Of a DNA stretch of 64,000 nucleotides, positions 52,613-59,715 are shown one piece after another. The stretch spans positions 27,594-91,593 of the forward strand of contig NZAZ01000114.1 of NCBI GenBank assembly GCA_002686255.1, read 5' to 3'. The translations under genes were made by a program, and so were the position numbers. This DNA is from Rhodospirillaceae bacterium (lineage in GTDB: Bacteria > Pseudomonadota > Alphaproteobacteria > Rhodospirillales > Casp-alpha2). Position 1 is the stretch's first letter. Each line of letters begins with the position of its first letter. The notes under the pieces were generated by a model. The model worked only from the letters and a program-made list of their open reading frames with translations. It did not search any database and was not told where the DNA came from.

Positions 52613-52636
52613 TGAATGATGCGTTTGCATCATTCA
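52613..52636. promoter_or_regulatory. Putative operator, copy 2 (10-bp arms)
   Basis: TGAATGATGC-GTTT-GCATCATTCA is a perfect inverted repeat with 10-base arms, containing TGATGC-GTTT-GCATCA, which nearly repeats the site at 41240-41255. It lies in the 356-base gap between the divergent GT2 gene and the rhodanese gene; the rest of the gap is AT-richer (52640-52710) and shows no gene. Confidence 0.65.
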
Positions 52637-52848
52637 CTTCGAAATTCGGGAAGAGTGTAATGATTTAGTGATTTGTAAGTGTCCAAAACTAATGGACATT
52701 AAATGGTGCCGACACGGATTTCAAATCAATGTGCCCAGCCCCGGTGAGCCGGGAAGGGGACAATTTGATAGTGGCAAAAACCCGATGCCGAACAAAGCTC
52801 AGGGCACTGGGGAATAACCGTGCGGCCGATCAATAGTGGAGGTGGAAT

Positions 52849-53874
52849 ATGAACAGGCTTACAAGGTGGCGTATCTTTAGCGTCGGAGTCCTGACCTTTG
52901 TCTTTATCGCTTGGGCCGGAGCGGCCACGGCGGCGAAATGGGCCAATCCGGAGCTTCTCGTGAACCCGGATCAGGTGAAGAAGAACATCAGCAAGGCGGA
53001 TTGGGTGGTCGTCGATTGCCGGAATCTGAAAGACTACGCGAAGGGCCATATCCCCGGCGCCATAAGTTTCGGCAAGCAGTGCAAGAAGGCGCTCAGAGAC
53101 TCGACAGCGAGAGTGTTTAGGGACGCTTCGTGGTACGAGAAGTTCCTCGGCAAGGTCGGCATCGGCAACGACACCCATGTGATCCTCTATCACGGAGGCA
53201 TGAGTACGATCAACGATGTCGGAGTCGCCTTCTGGATCCTCGAATACCTCGGCCACGACAACAAGGTCCACGTCCTCAACGGCGGCATCGACGCTTGGCG
53301 CAAGGCCGGCAACCGGCTCGACAACAAACCGGTCAAAAAAGCCGCGACGACTTTCAAAGCCAAGGTCGTCTCCAGCCGTTACGGCTCGACGGCCGAAATC
53401 CTGAAAATCGCCACGGGCAAGTTGAGGGGCGTACAGCTCCTCGATTCGCGGTCGGCGGCCGAGTACAAGGGCAAGGACATCCGGGCGATCCGGGGAGGGC
53501 ATATCCCGAATGTGACCCTCAACGTCTCTCACAAGGACACCCTCGCCCAGAAAAAGAATCCGAAGACCGGGAAGATGGGGCCGATCGCCTATTTCGACCC
53601 CGACGTGGTTTCCAAGAAATTTGCGTCCCTGGACAGGAACAAGCGCCCCATCGGCTACTGCCAGACCGGCACCCGCTCGTCGATGACCTATCTGCAGCTC
53701 CGGCTGCTCGGCTTCAAGGACCCGGCCAACTGGGACGAATCATGGCGCGTCTACGGCTCCCAACTGGATTATCCGGTTGCTGGCGAGCAGTGGTACAACT
53801 TCGCCAGCGTCAACAAGAAGATCAAAAAACTCGAGAAAAAGGTGAAAAAACTGGAAGCCTCTAAGAAGAAGTAA
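52849..53874 (+). CDS. Periplasmic tandem-rhodanese sulfurtransferase
   Basis: A 341-residue protein with a signal peptide (residues 1-28, 'VGVLTFVFIAWAGAATAAKW') and two rhodanese domains. The first ('WVVVDCRNLKDYAKGHIPGAISF') has no active cysteine at the loop; the second has 'LLDSRSAAEYKG', 'GGHIPNVTLN' and the active loop 'PIGYCQTGTRSSMTYL', whose cysteine carries sulfane sulfur. The end is a lysine-rich coiled coil ('KKIKKLEKKVKKLEASKKK'). It would act on thiosulfate or persulfide outside the cytoplasm, upstream of the YeeE permease in the pathway. GGAGGTGG precedes the ATG. Confidence 0.9.
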   Translation: MNRLTRWRIFSVGVLTFVFIAWAGAATAAKWANPELLVNPDQVKKNISKADWVVVDCRNLKDYAKGHIPGAISFGKQCKKALRDSTARVFRDASWYEKFLGKVGIGNDTHVILYHGGMSTINDVGVAFWILEYLGHDNKVHVLNGGIDAWRKAGNRLDNKPVKKAATTFKAKVVSSRYGSTAEILKIATGKLRGVQLLDSRSAAEYKGKDIRAIRGGHIPNVTLNVSHKDTLAQKKNPKTGKMGPIAYFDPDVVSKKFASLDRNKRPIGYCQTGTRSSMTYLQLRLLGFKDPANWDESWRVYGSQLDYPVAGEQWYNFASVNKKIKKLEKKVKKLEASKKK

Positions 53875-53908
53875 TCCCTGATATCGCAAATCTCTGACGT
53901 GGTTTGAT

Positions 53909-53940
53909 CCGGATGGGGCGGTGCCCCATCCGGTTTCATT
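53909..53940 (+). terminator. Probable terminator after the rhodanese gene
   Basis: CCGGATGGGGC (53909-53919) pairs perfectly with GCCCCATCCGG (53923-53933) over a 3-base loop, followed by TTTCATT. A strong 11-bp stem with a weak T-tract. Its position before the universal stress protein start supports the downstream start choice at 54021. Confidence 0.65.
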
Positions 53941-54020
53941 CTGCGGCAGTCCTGGCGTTCGATGTGTCGGGGTGGTGGCATTTGGTGCCTCAAAAAAACG
54001 AGATGCTGAAGGGACATATC

Positions 54021-54482
54021 ATGCAAGATATTAAGAGCATCCTTGTCGCGGTGGATTTATCCGAGGGCTCCGAGAAGGTGGCCGAGGTCGCGGCCGGTTT
54101 CGCCAAGGCGTTTGCGTCGAAGCTGTATTTTCTCCATGTGGTGCGGGATATTCCGTTGATCTTGGGCGATCCGGATATCCCGGACGAACGCGACGCGGCG
54201 GCGCAGGAGGTTCGGAACGAGAACCTTGAATTGCAGGCATTGCGGGACAAGGTGACCCCGCCCGGCGTTGAAGCGATAGCCCTTCAAATTCGCGGCCATG
54301 CCAGCGAAAAAATTCTCTCCGAGACGGTCAAGCTCAATATCGATCTTCTGGTTATCGGCGCCAACCAGGACCTGGTTCGGCATGTGCTCGCGGGCGACGT
54401 GGTCAAGGAAACCCTGCGTCATGCGCCCTGTCCCGTGGTGGTCGTTCCCCCCGTCCGGTTGAAAGCGGGAGTCGGAACCTAA
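54021..54482 (+). CDS. Universal stress protein (UspA family)
   Basis: A 153-residue single-domain UspA protein: 'KSILVAVDLSEGSEKVAEVAAGFAKAF' at the start and 'DLLVIGANQDLVRHVLAGDVVKETLRHAPCPVVVVPP' at the end. The ATP motif, usually G-x2-G-x9-G-(S/T), reads G-x2-Q-x9-G-D, so nucleotide binding may be weak. ATG 54021 follows GAAGGGA; the frame continues upstream through the terminator. Last gene of the island before the IS6 remnant. Confidence 0.88.
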   Translation: MQDIKSILVAVDLSEGSEKVAEVAAGFAKAFASKLYFLHVVRDIPLILGDPDIPDERDAAAQEVRNENLELQALRDKVTPPGVEAIALQIRGHASEKILSETVKLNIDLLVIGANQDLVRHVLAGDVVKETLRHAPCPVVVVPPVRLKAGVGT

Positions 54483-54528
54483 GCGTAACTATGTCCGATT
54501 GATCCAGGTTATGGCCAGCGTCCCCAAT

Positions 54529-55038
54529 GGCTTTGTCAGATTAACTGGGCTTGAACTGGCTGATCAGAAGCGGTCAAGACTCTCACGCGGCGAGTTGACG
54601 CCATTCAGTGAGCGCGGCAGCGCGATTCTGCTTGAAGATATCGCGGCGATTGAGGTGGCGGTCCTGGTTGAAGTGGTTGTGGATCGAGGCATGGGCAACG
54701 GCGAATTTCTGCAGGGTCTTTACGTCCCTGAACTTCGCCATCGCTCCTTCTCGTCGTCGGAACGGCTGGTGGGAATTCTCGGCTCGATTGTTGAGCCACC
54801 GACCGCACTCTTGATCGGCAGCATTGCCGATGTCCTTCATCGCCGATCGGCACGACCGAAGCCGGTCGGTTATGATCGACCGCGGCCGGCCGTAACGCTT
54901 CATCGTGCGCTTCAGGAATTTTAGCGCTGCCCTGCGATCCCGGCGCTTCGTCGCGAAAACCTAAAGCACCTCGCCTTCGTGATCCACTGCACGCCACGGG
55001 TAATGCGTCTCACCATTGATCCTGACAAACATCTCGTC
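54529..55038 (-). pseudogene. IS6-family transposase remnant (right island edge)
   Basis: From the terminal GGCTTTGTCAGATTAAC (54529), the minus strand encodes the C-terminal half of an IS6-family transposase: 'DEMFVRINGETHYPWRAVDHEGEVL', then 'RRDRRAALKFLKRTMKRYGRP', 'WLNNRAENSHQPFRRRE' and 'RHLNRRDIFKQNR...EWRQLAA', stop at 54583. The frame is continuous except for a nonsense TAG at 54961-54963. The N-terminal half, before the first catalytic Asp, is missing; the boundary is the CTAG end of a small inverted-repeat element. Same orientation as the left-edge remnant. Confidence 0.85.
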
Positions 55039-55194
55039 TAGCAGGTTGCTGAAAAACTCCGCCGGTGATCGGCTTGGCGCAACAAAAGAATCGTGGATTC
55101 GGCCTTTATGACTCATTTCTTGCTTAAAACCGTCCGATCTTGAATCGATCTTGCGCTCAAACGGCCCAAAAAAAGTTTTTCAGCAGCCTGCTAG
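55038..55194. repeat. 157-bp inverted-repeat (MITE-like) element
   Basis: Begins CTAGCAGGTTGCTGAAAAAC (55038) and ends with GTTTTTCAGCAGCCTGCTAG (to 55194); the ends are inverted repeats of 21 bases with one mismatch, and CTAG stands at both tips. The ~115-base interior has no gene. Such ends resemble those of IS1182-like elements, so this is probably a non-autonomous derivative. It cuts off the 5' half of the IS6 transposase. Confidence 0.65.
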
Positions 55195-55208
55195 CCTTTC
55201 GCGCATTC

Positions 55209-55250
55209 AAAAAAAAGCCCGAGAGAGGGTTTCTCCCGGGCTTTTTTTTG
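55209..55250. terminator. Bidirectional rho-independent terminator
   Basis: A run of eight or more A, a GC-rich stem (GCCCGAGAGA against TCTCCCGGGC, one mismatch) and a run of eight T. It can stop transcription from both sides at the island border. Confidence 0.85.
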
Positions 55251-55304
55251 TCAAATTTCAAGCCATCCGGTTCGGCGGCCTCGTCAATGTCGGCGACGAG
55301 GACC

Positions 55305-55424
55305 TTCGCCCCTTACTCGGCGAAACGCCTCGCGATGCCCCGCTTCGCCGCGCCCCGGGGGTCGCGGGGGCGCCCCCCGCATTAATATTTCCGGGGGGAC
55401 CCCCCCCGTCGCCCCCCGGGGCGC
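55305..55424. other. Cluster of very GC-rich hairpins in the leader of the sugar operon
   Basis: The 310-base gap 55251-55560 has no supported gene but strong structure: TTCGCC-N8-GGCGAA (55305-55324); an outer stem GCGCCCCGGGGG (55350-55361) with CCCCCGGGGCGC (55413-55424); and inside it two further hairpins, at 55364-55380 (GCGGGGG/CCCCCGC type) and about 55393-55407 (GGGGGG-A-CCCCCC type). Read as RNA this is a three-way-junction-like fold. No known RNA family recognised. Confidence 0.45.
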
Positions 55425-55560
55425 TCCTTGCCGAAAACCTTGGCAAACCGTCCCTATGAGTCATTATCACCGCTCCTTGGTATGATATCAAAATGTTGAA
55501 GTTTCCAGGGCCGGGTGTTATCTGACCCTGTCCCGCGAACCCAGTCCCTTGAGGAAATTC

Positions 55561-56526
55561 ATGAGCGGCAACGTTCCCGCAGACCCGGAAACACTGGCCC
55601 GGGTATACCGTTCGCTTCGCCTGATCCGGCGGACGGAAGAGGAAATCGCCCGCATTTACCCGTCCGACAAGATCAAAAGCCCGGTGCACCTGTCCATCGG
55701 CCAGGAATCGGTGTCTGTCGGCGTTTGCGACAACCTCGAGGCGAGCGATGTGATTTCAGCCACCTACCGGGGCCACGCCGCCTATCTGGCCAAGGGCGGG
55801 GACCTCAAACAGATGATGGCGGAGCTTTACGGCAAGGGCACCGGCTGCGCCGCCGGCAAGGCCGGGTCCATGCACCTGGTCGACATGGGCGCCAACGTGC
55901 TCGGCATGTCGGCCGTTGTCGGCACCACGATCCCGGTGGCGGCGGGCTATGCCTTCGCGCTGGAGCGTGAAGGCAAGGGCCGCATCGCCGCGAGCTTCTT
56001 CGGCGACGGCGCCACCGAGGAAGGGGGGTTTTCCGAAACCCTCAATTTCGCGTCGCTGCACAAGCTGCCGATCCTGTTCGTCTGCGAGAACAACGGTTAC
56101 GCCATCCATTCCCCGGTCAAACAGCGATGGGCCACCGAGGCGCTGTGCGAGCGGGTCCGCACCTACGGAATCCCGGCAACCCACCTTGGCGATGACAACG
56201 TCTTCACCGTCAGGGACACGGCCGAAAAAGCGGTTGCCGCCATCCGCGCCGGCGAAGGGCCGCAATTCATCGAGTGCAAGACCTACCGCTGGCGCGAACA
56301 CGTCGGGCCGGCTGAGGATTACGACGACGGTTACCGAACCCGCGACGAGCTGGATGCCTGGCAGGCCCGGGACCAGGTCGCGGCCACCGGCGCCATGCTG
56401 AACGACGCCCTGCGCCAATCCATCGACGACGAGGTGGAAAGCCAAATCGCCGAGGCCGTGGACTTCGCCGAAGAAAGCCCGTGGCCGGAGCCGGAGGAGC
56501 TTTACAGCCATGTCTTCGCCGACTAG
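55561..56526 (+). CDS. Thiamine-diphosphate dehydrogenase E1 alpha subunit
   Basis: A 321-residue E1 alpha of the pyruvate/acetoin dehydrogenase class: 'SPVHLSIGQESVSVGVCDNLEASDVISATYRGHA', the thiamine-diphosphate motif from 'GDGATEEGGFSETLNFA' to 'CENNGYAI', and 'EHVGPAEDYDDGYR'. ATG 55561 follows GAGGA; the TTG at 55549 is less likely. The E1 beta gene overlaps by 17 bases. No E2 (lipoyl acyltransferase) or E3 gene follows; instead the next genes are sugar-nucleotide genes, suggesting a role in making a branched sugar rather than acetyl-CoA. Confidence 0.88.
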   Translation: MSGNVPADPETLARVYRSLRLIRRTEEEIARIYPSDKIKSPVHLSIGQESVSVGVCDNLEASDVISATYRGHAAYLAKGGDLKQMMAELYGKGTGCAAGKAGSMHLVDMGANVLGMSAVVGTTIPVAAGYAFALEREGKGRIAASFFGDGATEEGGFSETLNFASLHKLPILFVCENNGYAIHSPVKQRWATEALCERVRTYGIPATHLGDDNVFTVRDTAEKAVAAIRAGEGPQFIECKTYRWREHVGPAEDYDDGYRTRDELDAWQARDQVAATGAMLNDALRQSIDDEVESQIAEAVDFAEESPWPEPEELYSHVFAD

Positions 56527-57568
56527 GACCCTCAGCTACGCCGAAGCCCTGCAAGAGGCCGTCGAGCAGGAAATGGACCAGGACGAAGGCGTCTTCGTCA
56601 TCGGCCTCAACGTCGACGACCACAAGGCCATCCAGGGCACCACCCGGGGCCTGATCGACAAGTTCGGTCCCGGCCGCGTCATCGACACGCCCTTGTCCGA
56701 GGACGCCGTCACCGGCATCGTCATCGGCGCCGCCATGGCCGGCATGCGCCCCATCCACGTCCATATCCGCATGGATTTCCTGCTGCTGTGCATGAACCAA
56801 CTCATCAACATGGGCGCCAAGGCGCATTACATGTATGGCGGTCAGGTGAAGGTTCCGCTGGTGATGCGGTCCATCATCGGCAAGTCCTGGGGACAGGGCG
56901 CGCAGCATTCGCAAGGACTGCACGCCATGTTCATGCACGTGCCGGGGCTTAAGGTGGTGGCGCCGACCAACGCCCATGACGCCAAGGGCTGCCTGATCGC
57001 CGCCATCCGCGACAATAACCCGGTCGTGTTCGTCGAACACCGTCTTTTGTATTCCACCGACGCGCCGGTGCCCGAAGACCCCTACACCGTCGATTTCGGC
57101 AAGGCTCGTGTTGTCGCCGACGGCGATGACATCACGCTGGTCGGCGTTTCCTACATGCTGGTCGAATGCCTGGCGGCCCGGGAGCTTCTTGCCGAGGCCG
57201 GCATCTCGGCCACCGTCATCGACCCGGTATCGCTGCTGCCGCTGGACGTGGATACCGTTGCCCGGTCAGCGAAACAAACAGGGAGGCTTCTGGTCGTCGA
57301 CAACGCCTGGGTGACCTGCGGCGCCGGGGCCGAGATCGTCGCCGCCGTCTGTGAGCGCCGGGACGGGGCCTCTTCCTTGGCCGTCGGCCGCATGGGTTAC
57401 GCCCCGACCACGTGCCCGACGACACCGGCGCTGGAAATAGGGTTCTACCCCAACGCCGTCACCATCGCATCGAAGGTGCATTCCATGGTTCGCCCCGGCG
57501 ATCCCCCATGGACACCCGACGCGGAGCCGACACTACCTCACGAAGCCGCCTTCCGGGGGCCGTTCTGA
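56510..57568 (+). CDS. Thiamine-diphosphate dehydrogenase E1 beta subunit
   Basis: A 352-residue E1 beta with transketolase pyrimidine-binding and C-terminal domains: 'GVFVIGLNVDDHKAIQGTTRGLIDKFGPGRVIDTPLSEDAVTGIVIGAAMAG', 'HSQGLHAMFMHVPGLKVVAPTNAHDAKGCLIAAI' and 'RLLVVDNAWVTCGAGAEIVAAV'. It forms the heterotetramer with the alpha subunit. The start lies inside the alpha gene, the stop is one base before the DegT-family gene, so alpha, beta and sugar enzyme are translationally linked. Confidence 0.88.
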   Translation: MSSPTRTLSYAEALQEAVEQEMDQDEGVFVIGLNVDDHKAIQGTTRGLIDKFGPGRVIDTPLSEDAVTGIVIGAAMAGMRPIHVHIRMDFLLLCMNQLINMGAKAHYMYGGQVKVPLVMRSIIGKSWGQGAQHSQGLHAMFMHVPGLKVVAPTNAHDAKGCLIAAIRDNNPVVFVEHRLLYSTDAPVPEDPYTVDFGKARVVADGDDITLVGVSYMLVECLAARELLAEAGISATVIDPVSLLPLDVDTVARSAKQTGRLLVVDNAWVTCGAGAEIVAAVCERRDGASSLAVGRMGYAPTTCPTTPALEIGFYPNAVTIASKVHSMVRPGDPPWTPDAEPTLPHEAAFRGPF

Positions 57569-57569
57569 G

Positions 57570-58760
57570 ATGACCGGGATGTTCTGGGACCTGGCCGCCG
57601 ACACCTGGGGCGACGAGGAACGCGCCGCCATCGAGCGCGTCGTCAAAAGCGGCCGCTACACCATCGGCCCCGAGGTGGCGGCGTTCGAGGAAGCCTTCGC
57701 CGCCTATCACGCCAAGAAGCACGCGGTGATGGTGAATTCCGGCTCGTCGGCCAACCTGATCGCCGTCGCCGCCTTGTTCCACAAGAAAGAGAAGCCGCTG
57801 GAGCGCGGCGACGAAGTCATCGTGCCGGCGGTTTCCTGGTCCACCACCTACCATCCGCTGCAGCAATACGGGCTCAAGCTCCGCTTCGTCGACGTCGAGC
57901 TTGAGACCCTCAATATCGACACCGGCGCCTTGAACGACGCCTTGACGCCCCAAACCCGGGCCATCGTCGCCGTTTCCATCCTCGGCAACCCGGCCGACCT
58001 GACCGCCGTCCGGGCGTTCGCCGACGAACACGATTTGTATTTCCTGGAAGACAACTGCGAGTCGCTCGATGCCGAGCTGCCGGGTGAATCGGGGGGCCAA
58101 AAGACCGGCACTTTCGGCGACATGGGCACCTTCAGCTTTTTCTTCTCCCATCACATCTCGACCGGTGAGGGCGGCATGGTCGTTACCGACGACGACGAGA
58201 TCAACGGGCTCGCCCGCGCCATCCGGGCGCATGGCTGGGGCCGCGACGTGCCGGAAGATTCAAGGCTATTCGAGGCCGGCGGGGATTCCTTCGCCGAAGC
58301 CTACCGGTTCGTCATCCCCGGCTATAACGTGCGCCCGCAGGAGATCAACGCCGCCGTCGGCCTGGAACAACTGAAGAAGCTCCCCGGCTTTACCGCCCAG
58401 CGGCGCGCCAACCTGAAACTTTTCCAGCGGCTGTTCGGCGACGATAAGCGTTTCATCATCCAGCGCGAGAACGGCAAAAGCTCGTCGTTCTGCTTTCCGA
58501 TGATCGTCAGCCCCGAGGCCGGGTTCGAGCGTTCGGACGTGTTCGGGCCGCTGAAGGACGCCGGCATCGGTTTCCGCATGATCACCGGCGGCTGCTTTAC
58601 GCGCCACGATGCGATCCGGTTTTTCGACTATGATTGCGTCGGCGATCTGACCAATGCCAACATGGCCCACGACCGCGGGTTTTTCGTCGGCAACCATCCC
58701 TTCGACCTAGGCCCGCAGATTGAAAAGTTGCGGAACGTGCTGAACGGCCTTGGGGGATGA
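57570..58760 (+). CDS. DegT/DnrJ-family PLP enzyme lacking the Schiff-base lysine (3-dehydrase type)
   Basis: A 396-residue sugar PLP enzyme: 'GPEVAAFEEAFAAYHAKKHAVMVNSGSSANLIAVAAL', 'IVPAVSWSTTYHPLQQYGL', 'LYFLEDNCESLDAEL' and 'YNVRPQEINAAVGLEQLKKL'. At the PLP lysine it reads 'SFFFSHHISTGEGG'; H194 occupies the place of the lysine in ArnB-type aminotransferases. Histidine here is the hallmark of the dehydratases ColD (GDP-4-keto-6-deoxymannose 3-dehydratase) and RfbH/E1. So it probably removes the C3 hydroxyl of a 4-keto nucleotide sugar instead of aminating it. Start ATG 57570. Confidence 0.85.
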   Translation: MTGMFWDLAADTWGDEERAAIERVVKSGRYTIGPEVAAFEEAFAAYHAKKHAVMVNSGSSANLIAVAALFHKKEKPLERGDEVIVPAVSWSTTYHPLQQYGLKLRFVDVELETLNIDTGALNDALTPQTRAIVAVSILGNPADLTAVRAFADEHDLYFLEDNCESLDAELPGESGGQKTGTFGDMGTFSFFFSHHISTGEGGMVVTDDDEINGLARAIRAHGWGRDVPEDSRLFEAGGDSFAEAYRFVIPGYNVRPQEINAAVGLEQLKKLPGFTAQRRANLKLFQRLFGDDKRFIIQRENGKSSSFCFPMIVSPEAGFERSDVFGPLKDAGIGFRMITGGCFTRHDAIRFFDYDCVGDLTNANMAHDRGFFVGNHPFDLGPQIEKLRNVLNGLGG

Positions 58761-58767
58761 GGGAATA

Positions 58768-59712
58768 ATGGCCGAGGGTGACAAAATTCTCATAACCGGC
58801 GGCGCCGGGTACCTGGGCTCGGTAATGGTGCCCATGTTCCTGCATTCGGGCCATCACGTCACCGTGCTCGACAATTTCATGTACACCCAGACCGGCCTCG
58901 CCGGGGTCTGCCATCATCCCCGGTTCGATGTGGTGGAAGGCGACGCCCGGGCAAAGGAAACGGTCAAACCGCTTCTCCGGGACGCCGATATCGTCATTCC
59001 CCTGGCCGCCCTCGTCGGCGCGCCGATCTGCGACAAGCACCCCAAGGATGCCACCAGCACCAACTTAGGAGCGGTCAGGATGCTGATGGGTATGCTGGCC
59101 AAGGACCAAAGGGTGCTTTTGCCCAACACCAACAGCGGCTATGGCGTCGGCGAAAGCGGCAAACTGTGCACCGAGGAAACGCCCTTGAAGCCGATTACGC
59201 TCTACGGCCGCGACAAGGTGGCGGCGGAGAACGCGGTGCTGGTCCATGAAAACGCCTTGAGTTTCCGGCTCGCCACCGTGTTCGGGATGTCGCCCCGGCC
59301 CCGCATCGACCTCCTGGTCAACGACTTCGTCTATCAGGCCGTCACCAAGGGCAAGCTGGTGCTGTTCGAAAGCCACTTCAAGCGCAACTACATCCATATC
59401 CGCGACGTCGCCCGGGCATTCCTGCACGCTTTCGACAATTTCGAAACCATGAAGGGCGGGCCATATAACATCGGCCTGTCGGACACCAACCTGTCGAAGA
59501 AGGAGCTTTGCCAAAAAATCCAGGAGCACGTTCCCGGTTTCACCTTCGAGGAAGACGCCATCGGCGAGGACCCGGACAAGCGGGATTACATCGTTTCCAA
59601 CGAAAAGATCGAGGCCGCCGGCTTCAAGCCCAAATACTCCCTCGATGACGGCATCCGTGAACTGATCAAGGGCTACCGAATCCTCCGGAATGCCAATTAC
59701 GCGAACGTTTGA
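58768..59712 (+). CDS. NAD-dependent sugar epimerase/dehydratase
   Basis: A 314-residue extended short-chain dehydrogenase: the NAD motif 'ILITGGAGYLGSVMVPMFLHSGH', 'VVEGDARAKETVKPLLRDADIVIPLAALVGAP', an NTNSGYG segment and the catalytic YxxxK as 'YGRDKVAAENAVL'. It would act on the nucleotide sugar made by the neighbouring genes (epimerisation, dehydration or keto reduction). ATG 58768 follows TGAGGGAA; the frame opens upstream inside the previous gene. The next gene starts 3 bases after its stop. Confidence 0.87.
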   Translation: MAEGDKILITGGAGYLGSVMVPMFLHSGHHVTVLDNFMYTQTGLAGVCHHPRFDVVEGDARAKETVKPLLRDADIVIPLAALVGAPICDKHPKDATSTNLGAVRMLMGMLAKDQRVLLPNTNSGYGVGESGKLCTEETPLKPITLYGRDKVAAENAVLVHENALSFRLATVFGMSPRPRIDLLVNDFVYQAVTKGKLVLFESHFKRNYIHIRDVARAFLHAFDNFETMKGGPYNIGLSDTNLSKKELCQKIQEHVPGFTFEEDAIGEDPDKRDYIVSNEKIEAAGFKPKYSLDDGIRELIKGYRILRNANYANV

Positions 59713-59715
59713 GCC

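Noticed and set aside
54499..54924. 141-codon plus-strand frame at the right island edge
   Set aside because: Antisense shadow of the IS6 transposase remnant.
39730..55038. Recent composite transposon with two identical IS6 copies
   Set aside because: The two remnants are clearly diverged from each other and both are truncated, so it is not an active or recent composite element.
55151..55459. 102-codon plus-strand frame and its minus-strand counterpart
   Set aside because: They run through the inverted-repeat element, the terminator and G/C-hairpin DNA; no protein family content.
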